A stretch of DNA of 58,406 nt from a virus, in IMG/VR virus record IMGVR_UViG_3300044998_000622, positions 1-58,406 of that record. The stretch is one strand, 5' to 3'. The stretch's first letter is position 1; each line of letters opens with the position of its first letter. Shown one piece after another: positions 47,583 to 56,784 of this stretch. The position numbers and the translations under genes were made by a program. Below the pieces are notes generated by a model that searched no databases, was not told the origin of the DNA, and saw only the letters and a list, made by a program, of their open reading frames with translations.

Positions 47583-49576
47583 CGAACCCGGTCCCGGAGA
47601 TCTTCCGTCCCACGGCTCTCGTGAACCTCCGTCTTCGGATGGAGGAGTTCAACGACGACGGATCGCTGCGCGCGCGACTATCGCCAGCCACAGGGATTCC
47701 TGAGGTCGCGACGACCGATCCGCCGCGACCAGGGTCAGCAACGCGCTCGGTTTCGCGAGAGGCCGCGCTGATGCGCCTTGTGGAGATCGATGACGAGATC
47801 GGTCGGATCGGGCAGCAAAGCCCAGACGCGTGGGCGTCTGACGAGGAGTTCGAAGCGGCTCTGCGCGACCTGTACGCGCAGCGAGACTCCGTCATGAGCG
47901 ATCTTTCCGGTGGAGGCGTGGGTGATCCGCCGCTTTCGATCGACGGTCCAGCTCCGGACGATCGCGTCGCCATCGGCGGGATCGTCCCGATCTCGTTTTC
48001 GATCGAGCGGAACTCGTTGAGGACTGCGGACACAGCGACCGTCACGATCAATCATTCGGACGCGCCGTTCGACCCTCGCCTCATCCGTGCGGCCTCGATC
48101 GAGATCGTGTTCGGAATGGCGCCTCCGTCAAACTGGGAGCGTGGCTCGATGCGTGGGGTCCGCCGGACGGACGGATCGCGGATCTCGCTCCCGGAGCGCG
48201 CGGGCCCAGCGACGACGCGGTTCGTCGGCGTCGTCGACAACTGGGCGGTCAGCTACGACGGTGACGACGGCGACACGATCGAGCTCACCTGTCGAGACCT
48301 CTCCGCGCTGCTGTTCGACGAGCCTCTCCGCCAGGGCACTGGGATCGACCTCTCGCTGCCGATCGACCGGGCGATCTCCGCGTTCCTCGACGGCTACCCG
48401 TCGACGCGCGGCACGCGCGTCGTCTGGGCTGGGTCGGGCGAGGCGCCGACGGTCGGCAGCGCAACCCCGGCGCGGGTGACGGGCACGCGCGGCGGCCGCC
48501 AGAGGCAAGTCCGGTCCGGCGACCAGCGGATGAACCTGTGGGACCACGTCACCGAGGTCTGCGCGCGCGCTGGGCTTGTGCCGATCTTCGTGGACTACGA
48601 GCTCAGGATCGTGAACCCGCGCACGTTCTACGCCTCGGGCAGCCGCGCTCGGCGGATGGTCTACGGGCGGAACCTCCTGCACCTGGAGTTCACGCGGAAG
48701 ATCGGCGGCGTGCAGGTCCCGACCATCGAAGTCCGCAGCTACGACCCGACGATCGGGCGAACCCGGTGGGCCCGCTACCCCGTCGCGGAAGGGCAGCCGG
48801 CCTCGGGGATCATCGGCGTCTCGGACCCGCCGCGGCCTGGTCGGCCGAACGTCCCGCTTGTGTCCGGGCACAACCCGACGGAGCGGATCGCGACCTACCT
48901 CGTGGACGCCGTGAGCGATCCCGCGACCCTCCAAGGGGTCGCGCGAAGCGTGTTCGAACAGGTCGGGCGCCAGGAGATCGAGGGCAACTGCGAGACCGAC
49001 AGCCCCTACACGGTCGACTCGCTCGCCGACGATCCGGACCTCCTGAACGTCGACAGCGGATCGGCGATCGAGCTCCTGGTGACGCGGGCTGTCCACACCT
49101 CCACGGTCGCCGAGGGCCTCTCCGCGACGGAGATCGCGGACCTCACCCGCGAGGCGCGCGTCGACTACCTGGAGCGGCTGGGCTGGACCCGGCGCGTGGC
49201 GGAGAGGTTCGCGGAGCTCCAGGAGAGCACTGCGTTCCAGACGATCTTCCGGGTCCAGAACGCTCGGATCAGCTTCTCAAACACGGATGGGCTCCGGATC
49301 GCGATCGACTTCGTCAACTACATCACGGCGCGCGACGAGAGCCGCTCCGACCGTCAGGCCGACCAGGAGCTCGGGCCTGGCCCGAGCGCAGAGGAGCAGG
49401 AGCTCCGGACGCGGACCGACGAGCCTGCGCGAGCGTACCAGGCCGCGCTGCAGGACCGCGAGGCGCTCACGACGCAGCGCGCTGCTGGCGCCGTGACCGA
49501 GCAGGAGTACCAGGAACGGGTCGCGGATCTCGACGAGGTCGTAGCGGCTCGCCGCCGCTCCGCGGACGAGGTGTGA
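47579..49576 (+). CDS. Baseplate hub protein (gp27/late-control-like)
   Basis: 665 aa, GTGA overlap. Beta-rich domains (VPISFSIERNSLRTADTATVTINHSDAPFDPRL; TIELTCRDLSALLFDEPL) in the style of gpD/gp27 hubs, then FQTIFRVQNARISF and a long C-terminal helical region (EEQELRTRTDEPARAYQAALQDREAL). Located between LysM hub and spike gene. Longer than typical hubs. Confidence 0.7.
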   Translation: MTNPVPEIFRPTALVNLRLRMEEFNDDGSLRARLSPATGIPEVATTDPPRPGSATRSVSREAALMRLVEIDDEIGRIGQQSPDAWASDEEFEAALRDLYAQRDSVMSDLSGGGVGDPPLSIDGPAPDDRVAIGGIVPISFSIERNSLRTADTATVTINHSDAPFDPRLIRAASIEIVFGMAPPSNWERGSMRGVRRTDGSRISLPERAGPATTRFVGVVDNWAVSYDGDDGDTIELTCRDLSALLFDEPLRQGTGIDLSLPIDRAISAFLDGYPSTRGTRVVWAGSGEAPTVGSATPARVTGTRGGRQRQVRSGDQRMNLWDHVTEVCARAGLVPIFVDYELRIVNPRTFYASGSRARRMVYGRNLLHLEFTRKIGGVQVPTIEVRSYDPTIGRTRWARYPVAEGQPASGIIGVSDPPRPGRPNVPLVSGHNPTERIATYLVDAVSDPATLQGVARSVFEQVGRQEIEGNCETDSPYTVDSLADDPDLLNVDSGSAIELLVTRAVHTSTVAEGLSATEIADLTREARVDYLERLGWTRRVAERFAELQESTAFQTIFRVQNARISFSNTDGLRIAIDFVNYITARDESRSDRQADQELGPGPSAEEQELRTRTDEPARAYQAALQDREALTTQRAAGAVTEQEYQERVADLDEVVAARRRSADEV

Positions 49577-49577
49577 C

Positions 49578-50324
49578 GTGGCAACTGGGTCGAGGATCCG
49601 CAGGCGCATCGACGTCAACCGGGTTCGCGAAGCCATGGCGGCCCCCGGGGCGGACCCGCGGTCGTGGGTCCTGCTTGCGCGCGTGGACGACGCGGACGAC
49701 GCGATCCGCTGGGACGACCGGCTCGGATGGCTCGTGGACGTGACGATCACCGGCGGAGAGCTCGATGGCGAGGGTCCGCTTGCATGCCGAGTCCTGTCTC
49801 CATTTGGTGCACCGGGCGGCGGCGCGTTCTGCCCAGTGGTCCGGGGCCAGCCCGTGGCGATCCTGATCGCCTTCGGGAACCCGAACGCGGGCGGCGCTGT
49901 GATCGTAGGATGCCTCTTCGCCGACCAGGACGCCCAGGTGCCGACCGAGATCGTCGGCGAGACGATCGACGCGGCGCTCGCAAAGTCGGCGTTCCTTCTG
50001 CGGACCGACAAGAACTACCTCGCCCAGGTCGGCGACCGGTGGCACGCGAAGGCCTCGGACACGGCCACGCTGGAGGCCCCGAACCTGCGGCTCGCCGACG
50101 CCGACGCAGGCCAGAGCTTCGTCCGGGGCGACGAGCAAAAGGACGCCCTCGTGAACGTACTGGACGCACTCGACGTCTACCTGAACGCCGTGCAGTCGAT
50201 CATGACGGCAGCGCCATTCCCGAAGCCTGGGCTCTCCGTCGCCTACGGCGCCTGGCAAGCCTCCTTGGCCGCCGCCAAGACCGCCCTGGCGTCCGCGCTG
50301 AGCTCGAAGATCAAGGGCTCCTGA
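49578..50324 (+). CDS. Baseplate spike/OB-fold protein (gpV/gp5-like)
   Basis: 248 aa, GTG start. An OB-like region at about 40-120 (WLVDVTITGGELDGEGPLACRVLSPFGAPGGGAFCPVVRGQPVAILIAFGNPNAGGAVIVGCL spread over the domain) followed by a repetitive end. The position fits the central spike that punctures the outer membrane. No lysozyme domain. Confidence 0.7.
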   Translation: MATGSRIRRRIDVNRVREAMAAPGADPRSWVLLARVDDADDAIRWDDRLGWLVDVTITGGELDGEGPLACRVLSPFGAPGGGAFCPVVRGQPVAILIAFGNPNAGGAVIVGCLFADQDAQVPTEIVGETIDAALAKSAFLLRTDKNYLAQVGDRWHAKASDTATLEAPNLRLADADAGQSFVRGDEQKDALVNVLDALDVYLNAVQSIMTAAPFPKPGLSVAYGAWQASLAAAKTALASALSSKIKGS

Positions 50325-50356
50325 GCGCGGCGCAGGCGCCGACGACGGGCCTGCGG

Positions 50357-50369
50357 TAGACTCGCGCCG
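50357..50369 (+). promoter_or_regulatory. Leaderless-type -10 element
   Basis: TAGACT (50357-50362) 7 nt before the ATG at 50370; no SD. No convincing -35. Confidence 0.45.
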
Positions 50370-52073
50370 ATGGCAGCGAACATGCTCATCGACCAGGCCG
50401 GGCTTCCGGCAGGATCTCCCGGGCAAGCCCGCACCGACGGCCTCGCGACCGGGGCCCTGGTCACCCTTACCTCGACGGGCGGCGGCTCGACGCACCGGTT
50501 TCGCTTGCTCTGGGTGCCACCAGAGGACACCACTGCGGTGGGAAGCCTCACGCAGACCGGACCGACGACGTGGACATTCTCGCCGGATGTTGGCGTCTAC
50601 GGCACCTACCGCATCGAGCTGATCGTAGACGAGGGGCTGTCCACCGAGTCACGCCAGGTGCGCGCGTTCGTCATCCGCACGCCCGGCCAAGGGCTCATCA
50701 TCCCTGCGGCCAACGAGACGGCGGACCCCACCACCAACCTCGCGAACGTCGGCCCGGCCGCGGTCCAGCGGTCGGAGCAGAACGAGCCCTTCGGCCCGTT
50801 CACCGGGGGTTCAGCGTGGGGCTGGTGGAGGGCCTTCCGTGACCTCGTGATGGTCGCGGACGCAGGCGGTAGCGGTGGCACGCTGCAAGCTGCGTACGAC
50901 GGCGGTCAGACCATCGACCAATCCGCATCTGCCGCAACCATCGCAATCACCGCGGGCACGTCCACCGCGGTCGTCATGTCGCTCGCGCGCAGCACACCCG
51001 GCAGCGCGAACGTCCTGGAAGTCACCCGCGCCCCCACGATGTCGCTGCAAGCCGGGGACGGCATCGCGGTCACGATGGGAGCGAATGCGATCGGCCGCGG
51101 AATCGCCGTCGAGCACAGCGGTAGCGGCGCTGCCGTGACAGCTTCGGCGGACGGCACCGGCAACTCTGCGACCTTCACGACTTCGGGTGCGCTCGGATTC
51201 GGTGTCAGCGTCGAAATGACTGACACCGCCAACGCAAACGACGCTCTGGCTGTGCAGCACGTCGGAGAGGGTCGTGCGATTGCAGCGACTGCGGTAGGTG
51301 TGCAGTCACCGGTTGCTGCGCTCATCTCTACCGGAGCCGACGAGTTGATAGAAACGCAGCTTCGGTGCGTCGACTCGGAGGGTGATGCAACCCTCGTCGT
51401 CTCGAACGACACGGTGGAGATCGGGACTTCGACCGCGCCCATTCCGCTCGTGGCGCACGCCTGGGCCGCCTTCAACGGGGAGGTCACCAACGGAGTCGAT
51501 CACACCAGCAACATCCGACGCACTTACGCCGGGTACACGACGCCGGCGGTCGTGACGACGCTCTCGCAGAACAACCAAGGTCAGCTTCTGTGGCGCGCTG
51601 GCACTCGGACTGCTGATTCGACGATCGCAGACCTGGCGCACCGTGCCGGGTCGGACGGGGTAGAGGTCCTGCTGACCAAAGGTGGTCGCGTCAACGCCGA
51701 ATGCACGCTCGTCGAGTGGCCCATCGTCAACGGGCAAACGATCTCTCCCGGTGATGCGGTGGCGGTCACCAGCGGTGGGCGCGTGCGCCGCGCACAAGCT
51801 GGCAACAACGCGCATCCAGGCTTCATCGGAATCTGCCTCGTCGGCGGCACCGGTGATGCTGGCGGCAACGTCTACGCGCTCGTGGCCACGAGCGGAACCG
51901 TGCGCGCCATGGCGGGCCTCACGGCGGGCAGCCCGGTCTTCCTCTCGACCTCGTCTCCCGGCGCTGTGCAGATGACGGTGCCAACGGGTGCGGGCAATCT
52001 GTCGTTGCAGATCGGCTACGCGCTTGACGCAACGACCATGGTCATCCACGTCGAAGGGAGGGTCGTGCTGTGA
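50370..52073 (+). CDS. Tail fibre or baseplate appendage protein, 567 aa
   Basis: N-terminal Ig-like part (ALVTLTSTGGGSTHRFRLLWVPPEDTT, GVYGTYRIELIVDEG), then a WGWWRAFRDLV segment that often marks the joint to a fibre shaft, then beta-repeat-like Thr/Ala/Gly-rich shaft, and a C-terminal head (VALVATSGTVRAMAGLTAGSPVFLSTSSPGAVQ). The codons are less GC-biased than the neighbours. Host-range role likely. Confidence 0.65.
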   Translation: MAANMLIDQAGLPAGSPGQARTDGLATGALVTLTSTGGGSTHRFRLLWVPPEDTTAVGSLTQTGPTTWTFSPDVGVYGTYRIELIVDEGLSTESRQVRAFVIRTPGQGLIIPAANETADPTTNLANVGPAAVQRSEQNEPFGPFTGGSAWGWWRAFRDLVMVADAGGSGGTLQAAYDGGQTIDQSASAATIAITAGTSTAVVMSLARSTPGSANVLEVTRAPTMSLQAGDGIAVTMGANAIGRGIAVEHSGSGAAVTASADGTGNSATFTTSGALGFGVSVEMTDTANANDALAVQHVGEGRAIAATAVGVQSPVAALISTGADELIETQLRCVDSEGDATLVVSNDTVEIGTSTAPIPLVAHAWAAFNGEVTNGVDHTSNIRRTYAGYTTPAVVTTLSQNNQGQLLWRAGTRTADSTIADLAHRAGSDGVEVLLTKGGRVNAECTLVEWPIVNGQTISPGDAVAVTSGGRVRRAQAGNNAHPGFIGICLVGGTGDAGGNVYALVATSGTVRAMAGLTAGSPVFLSTSSPGAVQMTVPTGAGNLSLQIGYALDATTMVIHVEGRVVL

Positions 52074-52447
52074 GTACATCGAGAGCCATCTTCCGCGACC
52101 CGAGCACGGGTCAAGCGTCGCTAGTCGGTGCGGTGCGCGTCTTCACCATCTCGACGACTTCCGAGACGGCGTATCCCGGAGACGAAGATTGCATCATCGC
52201 GGCCGACACGACGACCGGTGCTCAACAGCACAAGCTGCCGAGTCCCTCCAATCGCGCCGGTCGCCAGTACCTCATCTGTGAAGTGAAGCCGACGCAGGGA
52301 AACACCATCCTGCTCAAGCGGGCAGGGTCAGAGAAGATCAATGGCGTGGCCGCGGACGTCACGCTACCGGGTAGCGGCAGCGGCTCGTCCTCGTACGGGC
52401 GGTGGCATGTCTGGACCAATGGCACCGACTGGTTCCTGAGCACCTGA
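52070..52447 (+). CDS. Small fibre-associated protein, 125 aa
   Basis: GTGA overlap with the fibre gene. Beta-rich: VFTISTTSETAYPGDEDCIIAADTTTG, RAGRQYLICEVKPTQGNTILLKRAGSEKING, GRWHVWTNGTDWFLST. A head domain or trimer tip protein is likely from sequence style and place. Confidence 0.55.
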   Translation: MSTSRAIFRDPSTGQASLVGAVRVFTISTTSETAYPGDEDCIIAADTTTGAQQHKLPSPSNRAGRQYLICEVKPTQGNTILLKRAGSEKINGVAADVTLPGSGSGSSSYGRWHVWTNGTDWFLST

Positions 52448-52449
52448 CC

Positions 52450-53031
52450 ATGCTTCTTCTCGGCTCCATCCCATCGACGTGGACACCGAACAAGCTGCCG
52501 TCGTTGTTTTTCTACGACGACAACCAGAGATCGGCTCCATGGGATTCGGGTGTCAGTTCCGAGAACTTGTCGGAACTGACGACAATGGCGTGGGTCCGAC
52601 CTGATTCGGTCACTGGGTACCGTGGAACCGTCATCGGTCGCGGTGCGTCCGGCGCAGAGCACTGGCGTTACGATCAAAACGCCACCGTCTTTCGTGGCAT
52701 CGAGAACGGTGCCAACTTCGGACAGCGCGGGACAGCCGACGCCGGCGTATGGATTCATTGCGCGTTCCGGTACTGGGGCGCGGGCACCAACAACGCGACC
52801 CGACTTCGCGTGTGGATCGACGGCGTGGAGCAGACGCCGACGTACATCGGCACGATGCCAGCATCGCTCACGTCCCGCAGCGGAAACTGGTGGGTTGGCC
52901 GGATGACGGATGGGAGCAACGCGTACCAGTTCGGCTCAAACGGCCGCATCTCGCAGGCCATCGTGTGTGGTGCAGCACTCTCGCCAGAGGACATTCAGCG
53001 GGCCTACCACTACACGAACGCGAGGAAGTGA
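52450..53031 (+). CDS. LamG/concanavalin-like tail protein, 193 aa
   Basis: ELTTMAWVRPDSVTGYRGTVIGRG, WIHCAFRYWGAGTNNATRLRVWIDGVEQTPTYIGTMP, NWWVGRMTDGSNAYQFGSNGRISQAIVCGAALSPEDIQRAY follow the LamG_3-type lectin pattern. A carbohydrate-binding protein in the fibre region, likely for host adsorption. Confidence 0.72.
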   Translation: MLLLGSIPSTWTPNKLPSLFFYDDNQRSAPWDSGVSSENLSELTTMAWVRPDSVTGYRGTVIGRGASGAEHWRYDQNATVFRGIENGANFGQRGTADAGVWIHCAFRYWGAGTNNATRLRVWIDGVEQTPTYIGTMPASLTSRSGNWWVGRMTDGSNAYQFGSNGRISQAIVCGAALSPEDIQRAYHYTNARK

Positions 53032-53033
53032 AC

Positions 53034-53339
53034 GTGCTCGACAAGATCGAATCCATCATCGCGAAGCTGCCCTCCGCGCAGTCGTACGCCGTCGAAGACG
53101 ACCGCAGCGAGGGCGTGATGCTGGGCAAGCGTGTCATCGTCGCGGTCAAGACGCCGCGTGCGCTCGTTCGTGCGAGCGCGGCGGACGAGGCGGACTGGTG
53201 GTCGAGCTACGTGCGCCCGTTGCGTGATGACGTGCTCGCGCGCATGTCGGACCGCGCATCGCGGTCCGACAACGTCTTCGTGACGGTGCGCGAGGACGGC
53301 GCGATGGAGTTCTACATCACGGATGGCGTGTCCACGTGA
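53034..53339 (+). CDS. Hypothetical protein in fibre region, 101 aa
   Basis: GTG after AGGAAG. Begins VLDKIESIIAKLPSAQSYAVEDDRSEGVML; RALVRASAADEADWWSSYVRPLRDDVL, FVTVREDGAMEFYITDG. Possibly a fibre assembly helper. No family recognised. GTGA overlap with the next gene. Confidence 0.5.
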   Translation: MLDKIESIIAKLPSAQSYAVEDDRSEGVMLGKRVIVAVKTPRALVRASAADEADWWSSYVRPLRDDVLARMSDRASRSDNVFVTVREDGAMEFYITDGVST

Positions 53340-54184
53340 CCGGGGTTCTTCCATGCGGCGGAGCGTTCGGTTCGGGCGGGGTTGGGGCGTCTCCGTTTGG
53401 CTCCGGGTCCACGCTTGCGCTTGCGAGCGCCGTGCAGTCCGCCATGAACGCGATCGACGTCACCTTCACGGTGCCGGTGAGGGCTCGCGATCGCGCGGAC
53501 GTGCGCGACGCTCTCTTCATAGGCAACTGGTCGCTCGTCGCGACGGCGCCGCTCCCGATCGCCGCTCCGCTGGTGCAGTTTGTGGAGCGGATCGATGCGC
53601 TGACGGTGAGGGTCCTCTTCGACTTCGAGCTCGACCCGGGCACGACCTACCTGGTCGTCCTCGACCAACAAACGACGGACGTCTACGGGCTCCCGCTCTC
53701 CTCGTGCGCAAGCCTCTCGGTCGGCCCCGCGTTCTCTCGCTTCGCGACGGCGACTGGAGCGGCGCTCCAAGGCGCGGTCGACGTGTCGAACCCGTTCGTC
53801 TCTCAGGACTCCCCGCTCGGCAAGGAGGGACCGCTCGGGACGTACTCGGCGACGTCCACGGGCGACCTCGCGAACGAGAGCGGACGCGCTTACCTCCGCA
53901 AGCGTGTCCTGCGTCGCGCGACCTCGGTCGAGGGGTCGTTCTTTCACCTCCCCGGCTACGGCTTCGGCGTGCCTCTCAAGACCCGGACCCGAGCCGACTT
54001 CCTGCGCTCGATCCAGAGCAAAGCGCGAGCGCAGATTCTCCTGGAGCCTGACGTCGCTGAGTGCGAGGTCGTGGCATCCCTGGTCGGCGGCTCGACGTTC
54101 GCCGTACGGCTCGCGATCCGCGTGAGCGACCGCTCTGGTATCGTGACGGACCTCGAAGCCGTCGTCTCCGCCCGCGCATCGTGA
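53336..54184 (+). CDS. Baseplate wedge protein with gp25-like C-terminal domain
   Basis: 282 aa. N-terminal part: Ig/fibronectin-like beta domain (IDVTFTVPVRARDRADVRDALFIGNW, GTTYLVVLDQQTTDVYG). C-terminal about 90 residues: SFFHLPGYGFGVPLKTRTRADFLRSIQSKARAQILLEPDVAECEV matches the gp25/GPW pattern, which starts sheath polymerisation. Followed by the baseplate J-like gene as in many contractile systems. Confidence 0.75.
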   Translation: MTGVLPCGGAFGSGGVGASPFGSGSTLALASAVQSAMNAIDVTFTVPVRARDRADVRDALFIGNWSLVATAPLPIAAPLVQFVERIDALTVRVLFDFELDPGTTYLVVLDQQTTDVYGLPLSSCASLSVGPAFSRFATATGAALQGAVDVSNPFVSQDSPLGKEGPLGTYSATSTGDLANESGRAYLRKRVLRRATSVEGSFFHLPGYGFGVPLKTRTRADFLRSIQSKARAQILLEPDVAECEVVASLVGGSTFAVRLAIRVSDRSGIVTDLEAVVSARAS

Positions 54185-54190
54185 GGACTC

Positions 54191-55315
54191 ATGCCCGACC
54201 TGCCCACCAGAGCGACCTACTTCCAGATCGGCGAGACCGAGGTGATCACGCGCTCGGCGGGCAAGCCACCGGGTCAAGCGATGACCGTGGAGGCCGTCCG
54301 CACCGACGGCTCGGACGCGAATCTCATCATGGCGTCCGCCTCCGGCATGGCCGACGAGGTCACGAGGCAGCTGGCCCTGCGGGTCGGCGCGCTCTTCTTG
54401 GACGGAGCCAAGGGCACGGATCTCGACCGGCTCGTGGCCGATCGTTGGAGTCCTTCGATCGTCCGCAAGGAGGCGTCTCCGGCCGTGGGCGAGGTCGTGT
54501 TCTTCCGGGTCTCCGGGCCTCTCCCAGCAATCACGATTCCCGCCACGACGCGCCTCCGGACGGCCACGGGGATCGAGTTCGTGACGACGGCCACCGTGAC
54601 CTTCGCTGCGGGCGCCGTGGGCCCCGTGACGGCGCCCGTCCGCGCCCTGCTCGCGGGCCCTGCTGGCAACGTCGCTGCGGCGACGGTGAACGCGCTCGTG
54701 ACCCAAGGGATCGACCCAGGCCTGGTGGTGTCGAACCCGGAGCCGATGACCGGCGGCGACGCGCGAGAGACGGACGCCCGGCTGCGAGAGCGGGCACGCG
54801 CGTTCTGGCTTGCTGCCAGACGCGGAACGCTGTCGGCGATTGAGTTCGGTGCGCTGACGGTGGCTGGCGTGAGGCAGGCATCGGCGATCGAGCTCACGGA
54901 CGCATCGGGACTGCCTGACGGTCGGGTCCAGCTGTTCATCGCGGACGCGCTTGGTCAGGCGAACGCGGCGCTCGTCGCGGCGGTCCTCGCCGCGCTCGTC
55001 GAGTACCGGGCGGCCGGCGTCGTGGTTCAGGTCATCGGGGCGACGCCGATCTACCAGCGTGTCCGGTTTCGCCTTCGGTTTGAGGCCGGCGTCGACACAA
55101 CCCGTGCCTTCGACCTCGTGCGCGCGGCGACGATCGCGCGCGTGAACGGTCTTCGCCCTCGCGCCACGCTGCCGGTCTCGATGCTCTTCGAGGCGGCGAG
55201 ATCGGTTCCTGGCGTGATCGTCTTGGACGACGCGATCCTGGAGCCGATCGGCGACGTGGTGCCGTCTGGCAGCGAAGTAATCAGGACCAGAGCAGACCTC
55301 ATCACGGCGGAGTGA
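54191..55315 (+). CDS. Baseplate J-like protein (first)
   Basis: 374 aa, SD GAGGA. LDRLVADRW, PLPAITIPATTRLRTATGIEFVTTATVTFAAGAVGPVTAPVRALLAGPAGNVAAATVNAL, PMTGGDARETDARLRERARAFW, GVVVQVIGATPIYQRV: the classic order of Mu gp47/P2 gpJ-type proteins that form the baseplate wedge. Intact length. Confidence 0.88.
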   Translation: MPDLPTRATYFQIGETEVITRSAGKPPGQAMTVEAVRTDGSDANLIMASASGMADEVTRQLALRVGALFLDGAKGTDLDRLVADRWSPSIVRKEASPAVGEVVFFRVSGPLPAITIPATTRLRTATGIEFVTTATVTFAAGAVGPVTAPVRALLAGPAGNVAAATVNALVTQGIDPGLVVSNPEPMTGGDARETDARLRERARAFWLAARRGTLSAIEFGALTVAGVRQASAIELTDASGLPDGRVQLFIADALGQANAALVAAVLAALVEYRAAGVVVQVIGATPIYQRVRFRLRFEAGVDTTRAFDLVRAATIARVNGLRPRATLPVSMLFEAARSVPGVIVLDDAILEPIGDVVPSGSEVIRTRADLITAE

Positions 55316-55318
55316 GCC

Positions 55319-55501
55319 TTGAAGACGTACAGCGAGCTTCGAGAGGGTCTGTTGCTCTGCGCGGCGTGCGGGCACGAGTGGCGCGGCCAGTGGGCGATGG
55401 TCTGCGGCCGACCCGACGTGAAGTGCCCGCGCTGCGGGCTTCGTGAGGGCGACCCCGTCGAGTTTGCCCGCAAGGCGCCTCGCGGCACCTGGAGCTCGTG
55501 A
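55319..55501 (+). CDS. Zinc-ribbon small protein, 60 aa
   Basis: TTG start after CGGAGTGAGCC. CAACGHEW and CPRCGLRE make two CxxC knuckles, so one zinc is expected. It lies between two J-like baseplate genes. The next ATG overlaps its stop (TGATG). Virion or regulatory role unknown. Confidence 0.6.
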   Translation: MKTYSELREGLLLCAACGHEWRGQWAMVCGRPDVKCPRCGLREGDPVEFARKAPRGTWSS

Positions 55502-56778
55502 TGTTCGCCCCCTGGTCGAAGGATCAGTTCCTGGACCTCTGGAGGTCGTTCTTCCCGGACGGCTTCGTGGTTCCGATCGAGGAGGAGAATGGAGGCTTCG
55601 GCCTGCTCCCCTTCGCGGCGCAGGCGGCGATCTTCGCGCGCCTCAGTGAGGCGCTCAACGTGACGACGCAGGCGTACTACCTGCGCGACCATTCGAGCAA
55701 GACTGGAGACTTCGCCAGAGGCGAGGCCAGGGCGACTGGCGAGCTGGTCATTCGTCGTACGGGATACGCAGGTGGTGATGTCACTGTCACAAAGGGGACC
55801 GAGTTCGTCAGCGACGTCGTGACTTCGATTGGTGTGCTCGATGGCGAGCGGTTTCGCGCAACCAGCGATGTCACGATGACGGCCGGGTCACTTGGGCCAG
55901 TGACGGTTCCCGTCGAGGCTGTGCGTCCGGGATGGCAGGGCAATGTGCCCGCGGGGTCGATCACGCGGTTTGCGGTGCGCGGCCGCGCATCGATACCGCT
56001 CCCGTCTGTCACGAGCGCAACCGACATCGTGGACAGCGGTGTTCCCGACCGCTTCACGCTGTCGATGATTGGCCAGTACGCCAGGATCGTTGGCGGGGCA
56101 AACGGAGGCCCCGTGGCGCGTCGCATCGTTGACGTCATCCCTGGGGCTGATGTGTCGACTGCAAAATTCGATGCAGCATTCGTCTTTCCGGACTCTCCGT
56201 CGCGCATCGACGTGTTGGAGTTTGCGGATCTCGGCCTGACGGTCGATCAGCCATCGGCGATGACCGGCGGACGGCACGGGTGGCTCGATGCCATCGGTGC
56301 GGATCGAGGTGTGGGTCGTGCGCCGGGCGAGTCGGACGACGCGTACCGCCTTCGGATCGGCTCGCTCGACGACACCATCAGCCCAGCGGCCATCATGCGG
56401 ATTCTGACCCGCATACTTGACCCGCTTGGCATACCGTGGCGTCTCAAAGAGACGCGCGACCCGAGCGGACTCATCGGGACGGTCTGGGACTGGCACGCCT
56501 TCGACTACGGGACCATCTCGGATGGCGTGGTGTTCGCTCCTCCGACACGGTTTTTCGTCGTGTGCGTTGGTGCGTCCAGCTTGGGGGACTTCGGGTTCCC
56601 GTTCGACGCGCCTTTCGTTCCGCCTCCGCCAATGAGCTCGGGGAACGCATGGGACGTTGGCTTTGTGGACGGCTACCCCGTGGAGTACTATGCGGCCATC
56701 GCCGCTCTGTGGTCTGCCATTGACAGAGCCAGGGCGGCCGGTATCGGATGGTTGCTTGTGCGCGACACAAGTCTGTGA
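55501..56778 (+). CDS. Second baseplate J-like protein
   Basis: 425 aa (ATG 55501; GTG 55498 is an alternative). KGTEFVSDVVTSIGVLDGERFRATSDVTMTAGSLGPVTVPVEAVRPGWQGNVPAGSI is the same beta-domain pattern as in the first J-like protein, followed by PSAMTGGRHGWLDAIGADRGVGRAPGESDDAYRLRI, like the PEP.TGG...ET/DD..R.R motif. The C-terminal domain differs (FDAPFVPPPPMSS). A paralogous wedge component or fibre attachment protein. Confidence 0.75.
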   Translation: MFAPWSKDQFLDLWRSFFPDGFVVPIEEENGGFGLLPFAAQAAIFARLSEALNVTTQAYYLRDHSSKTGDFARGEARATGELVIRRTGYAGGDVTVTKGTEFVSDVVTSIGVLDGERFRATSDVTMTAGSLGPVTVPVEAVRPGWQGNVPAGSITRFAVRGRASIPLPSVTSATDIVDSGVPDRFTLSMIGQYARIVGGANGGPVARRIVDVIPGADVSTAKFDAAFVFPDSPSRIDVLEFADLGLTVDQPSAMTGGRHGWLDAIGADRGVGRAPGESDDAYRLRIGSLDDTISPAAIMRILTRILDPLGIPWRLKETRDPSGLIGTVWDWHAFDYGTISDGVVFAPPTRFFVVCVGASSLGDFGFPFDAPFVPPPPMSSGNAWDVGFVDGYPVEYYAAIAALWSAIDRARAAGIGWLLVRDTSL

Positions 56779-56784
56779 GGAATC

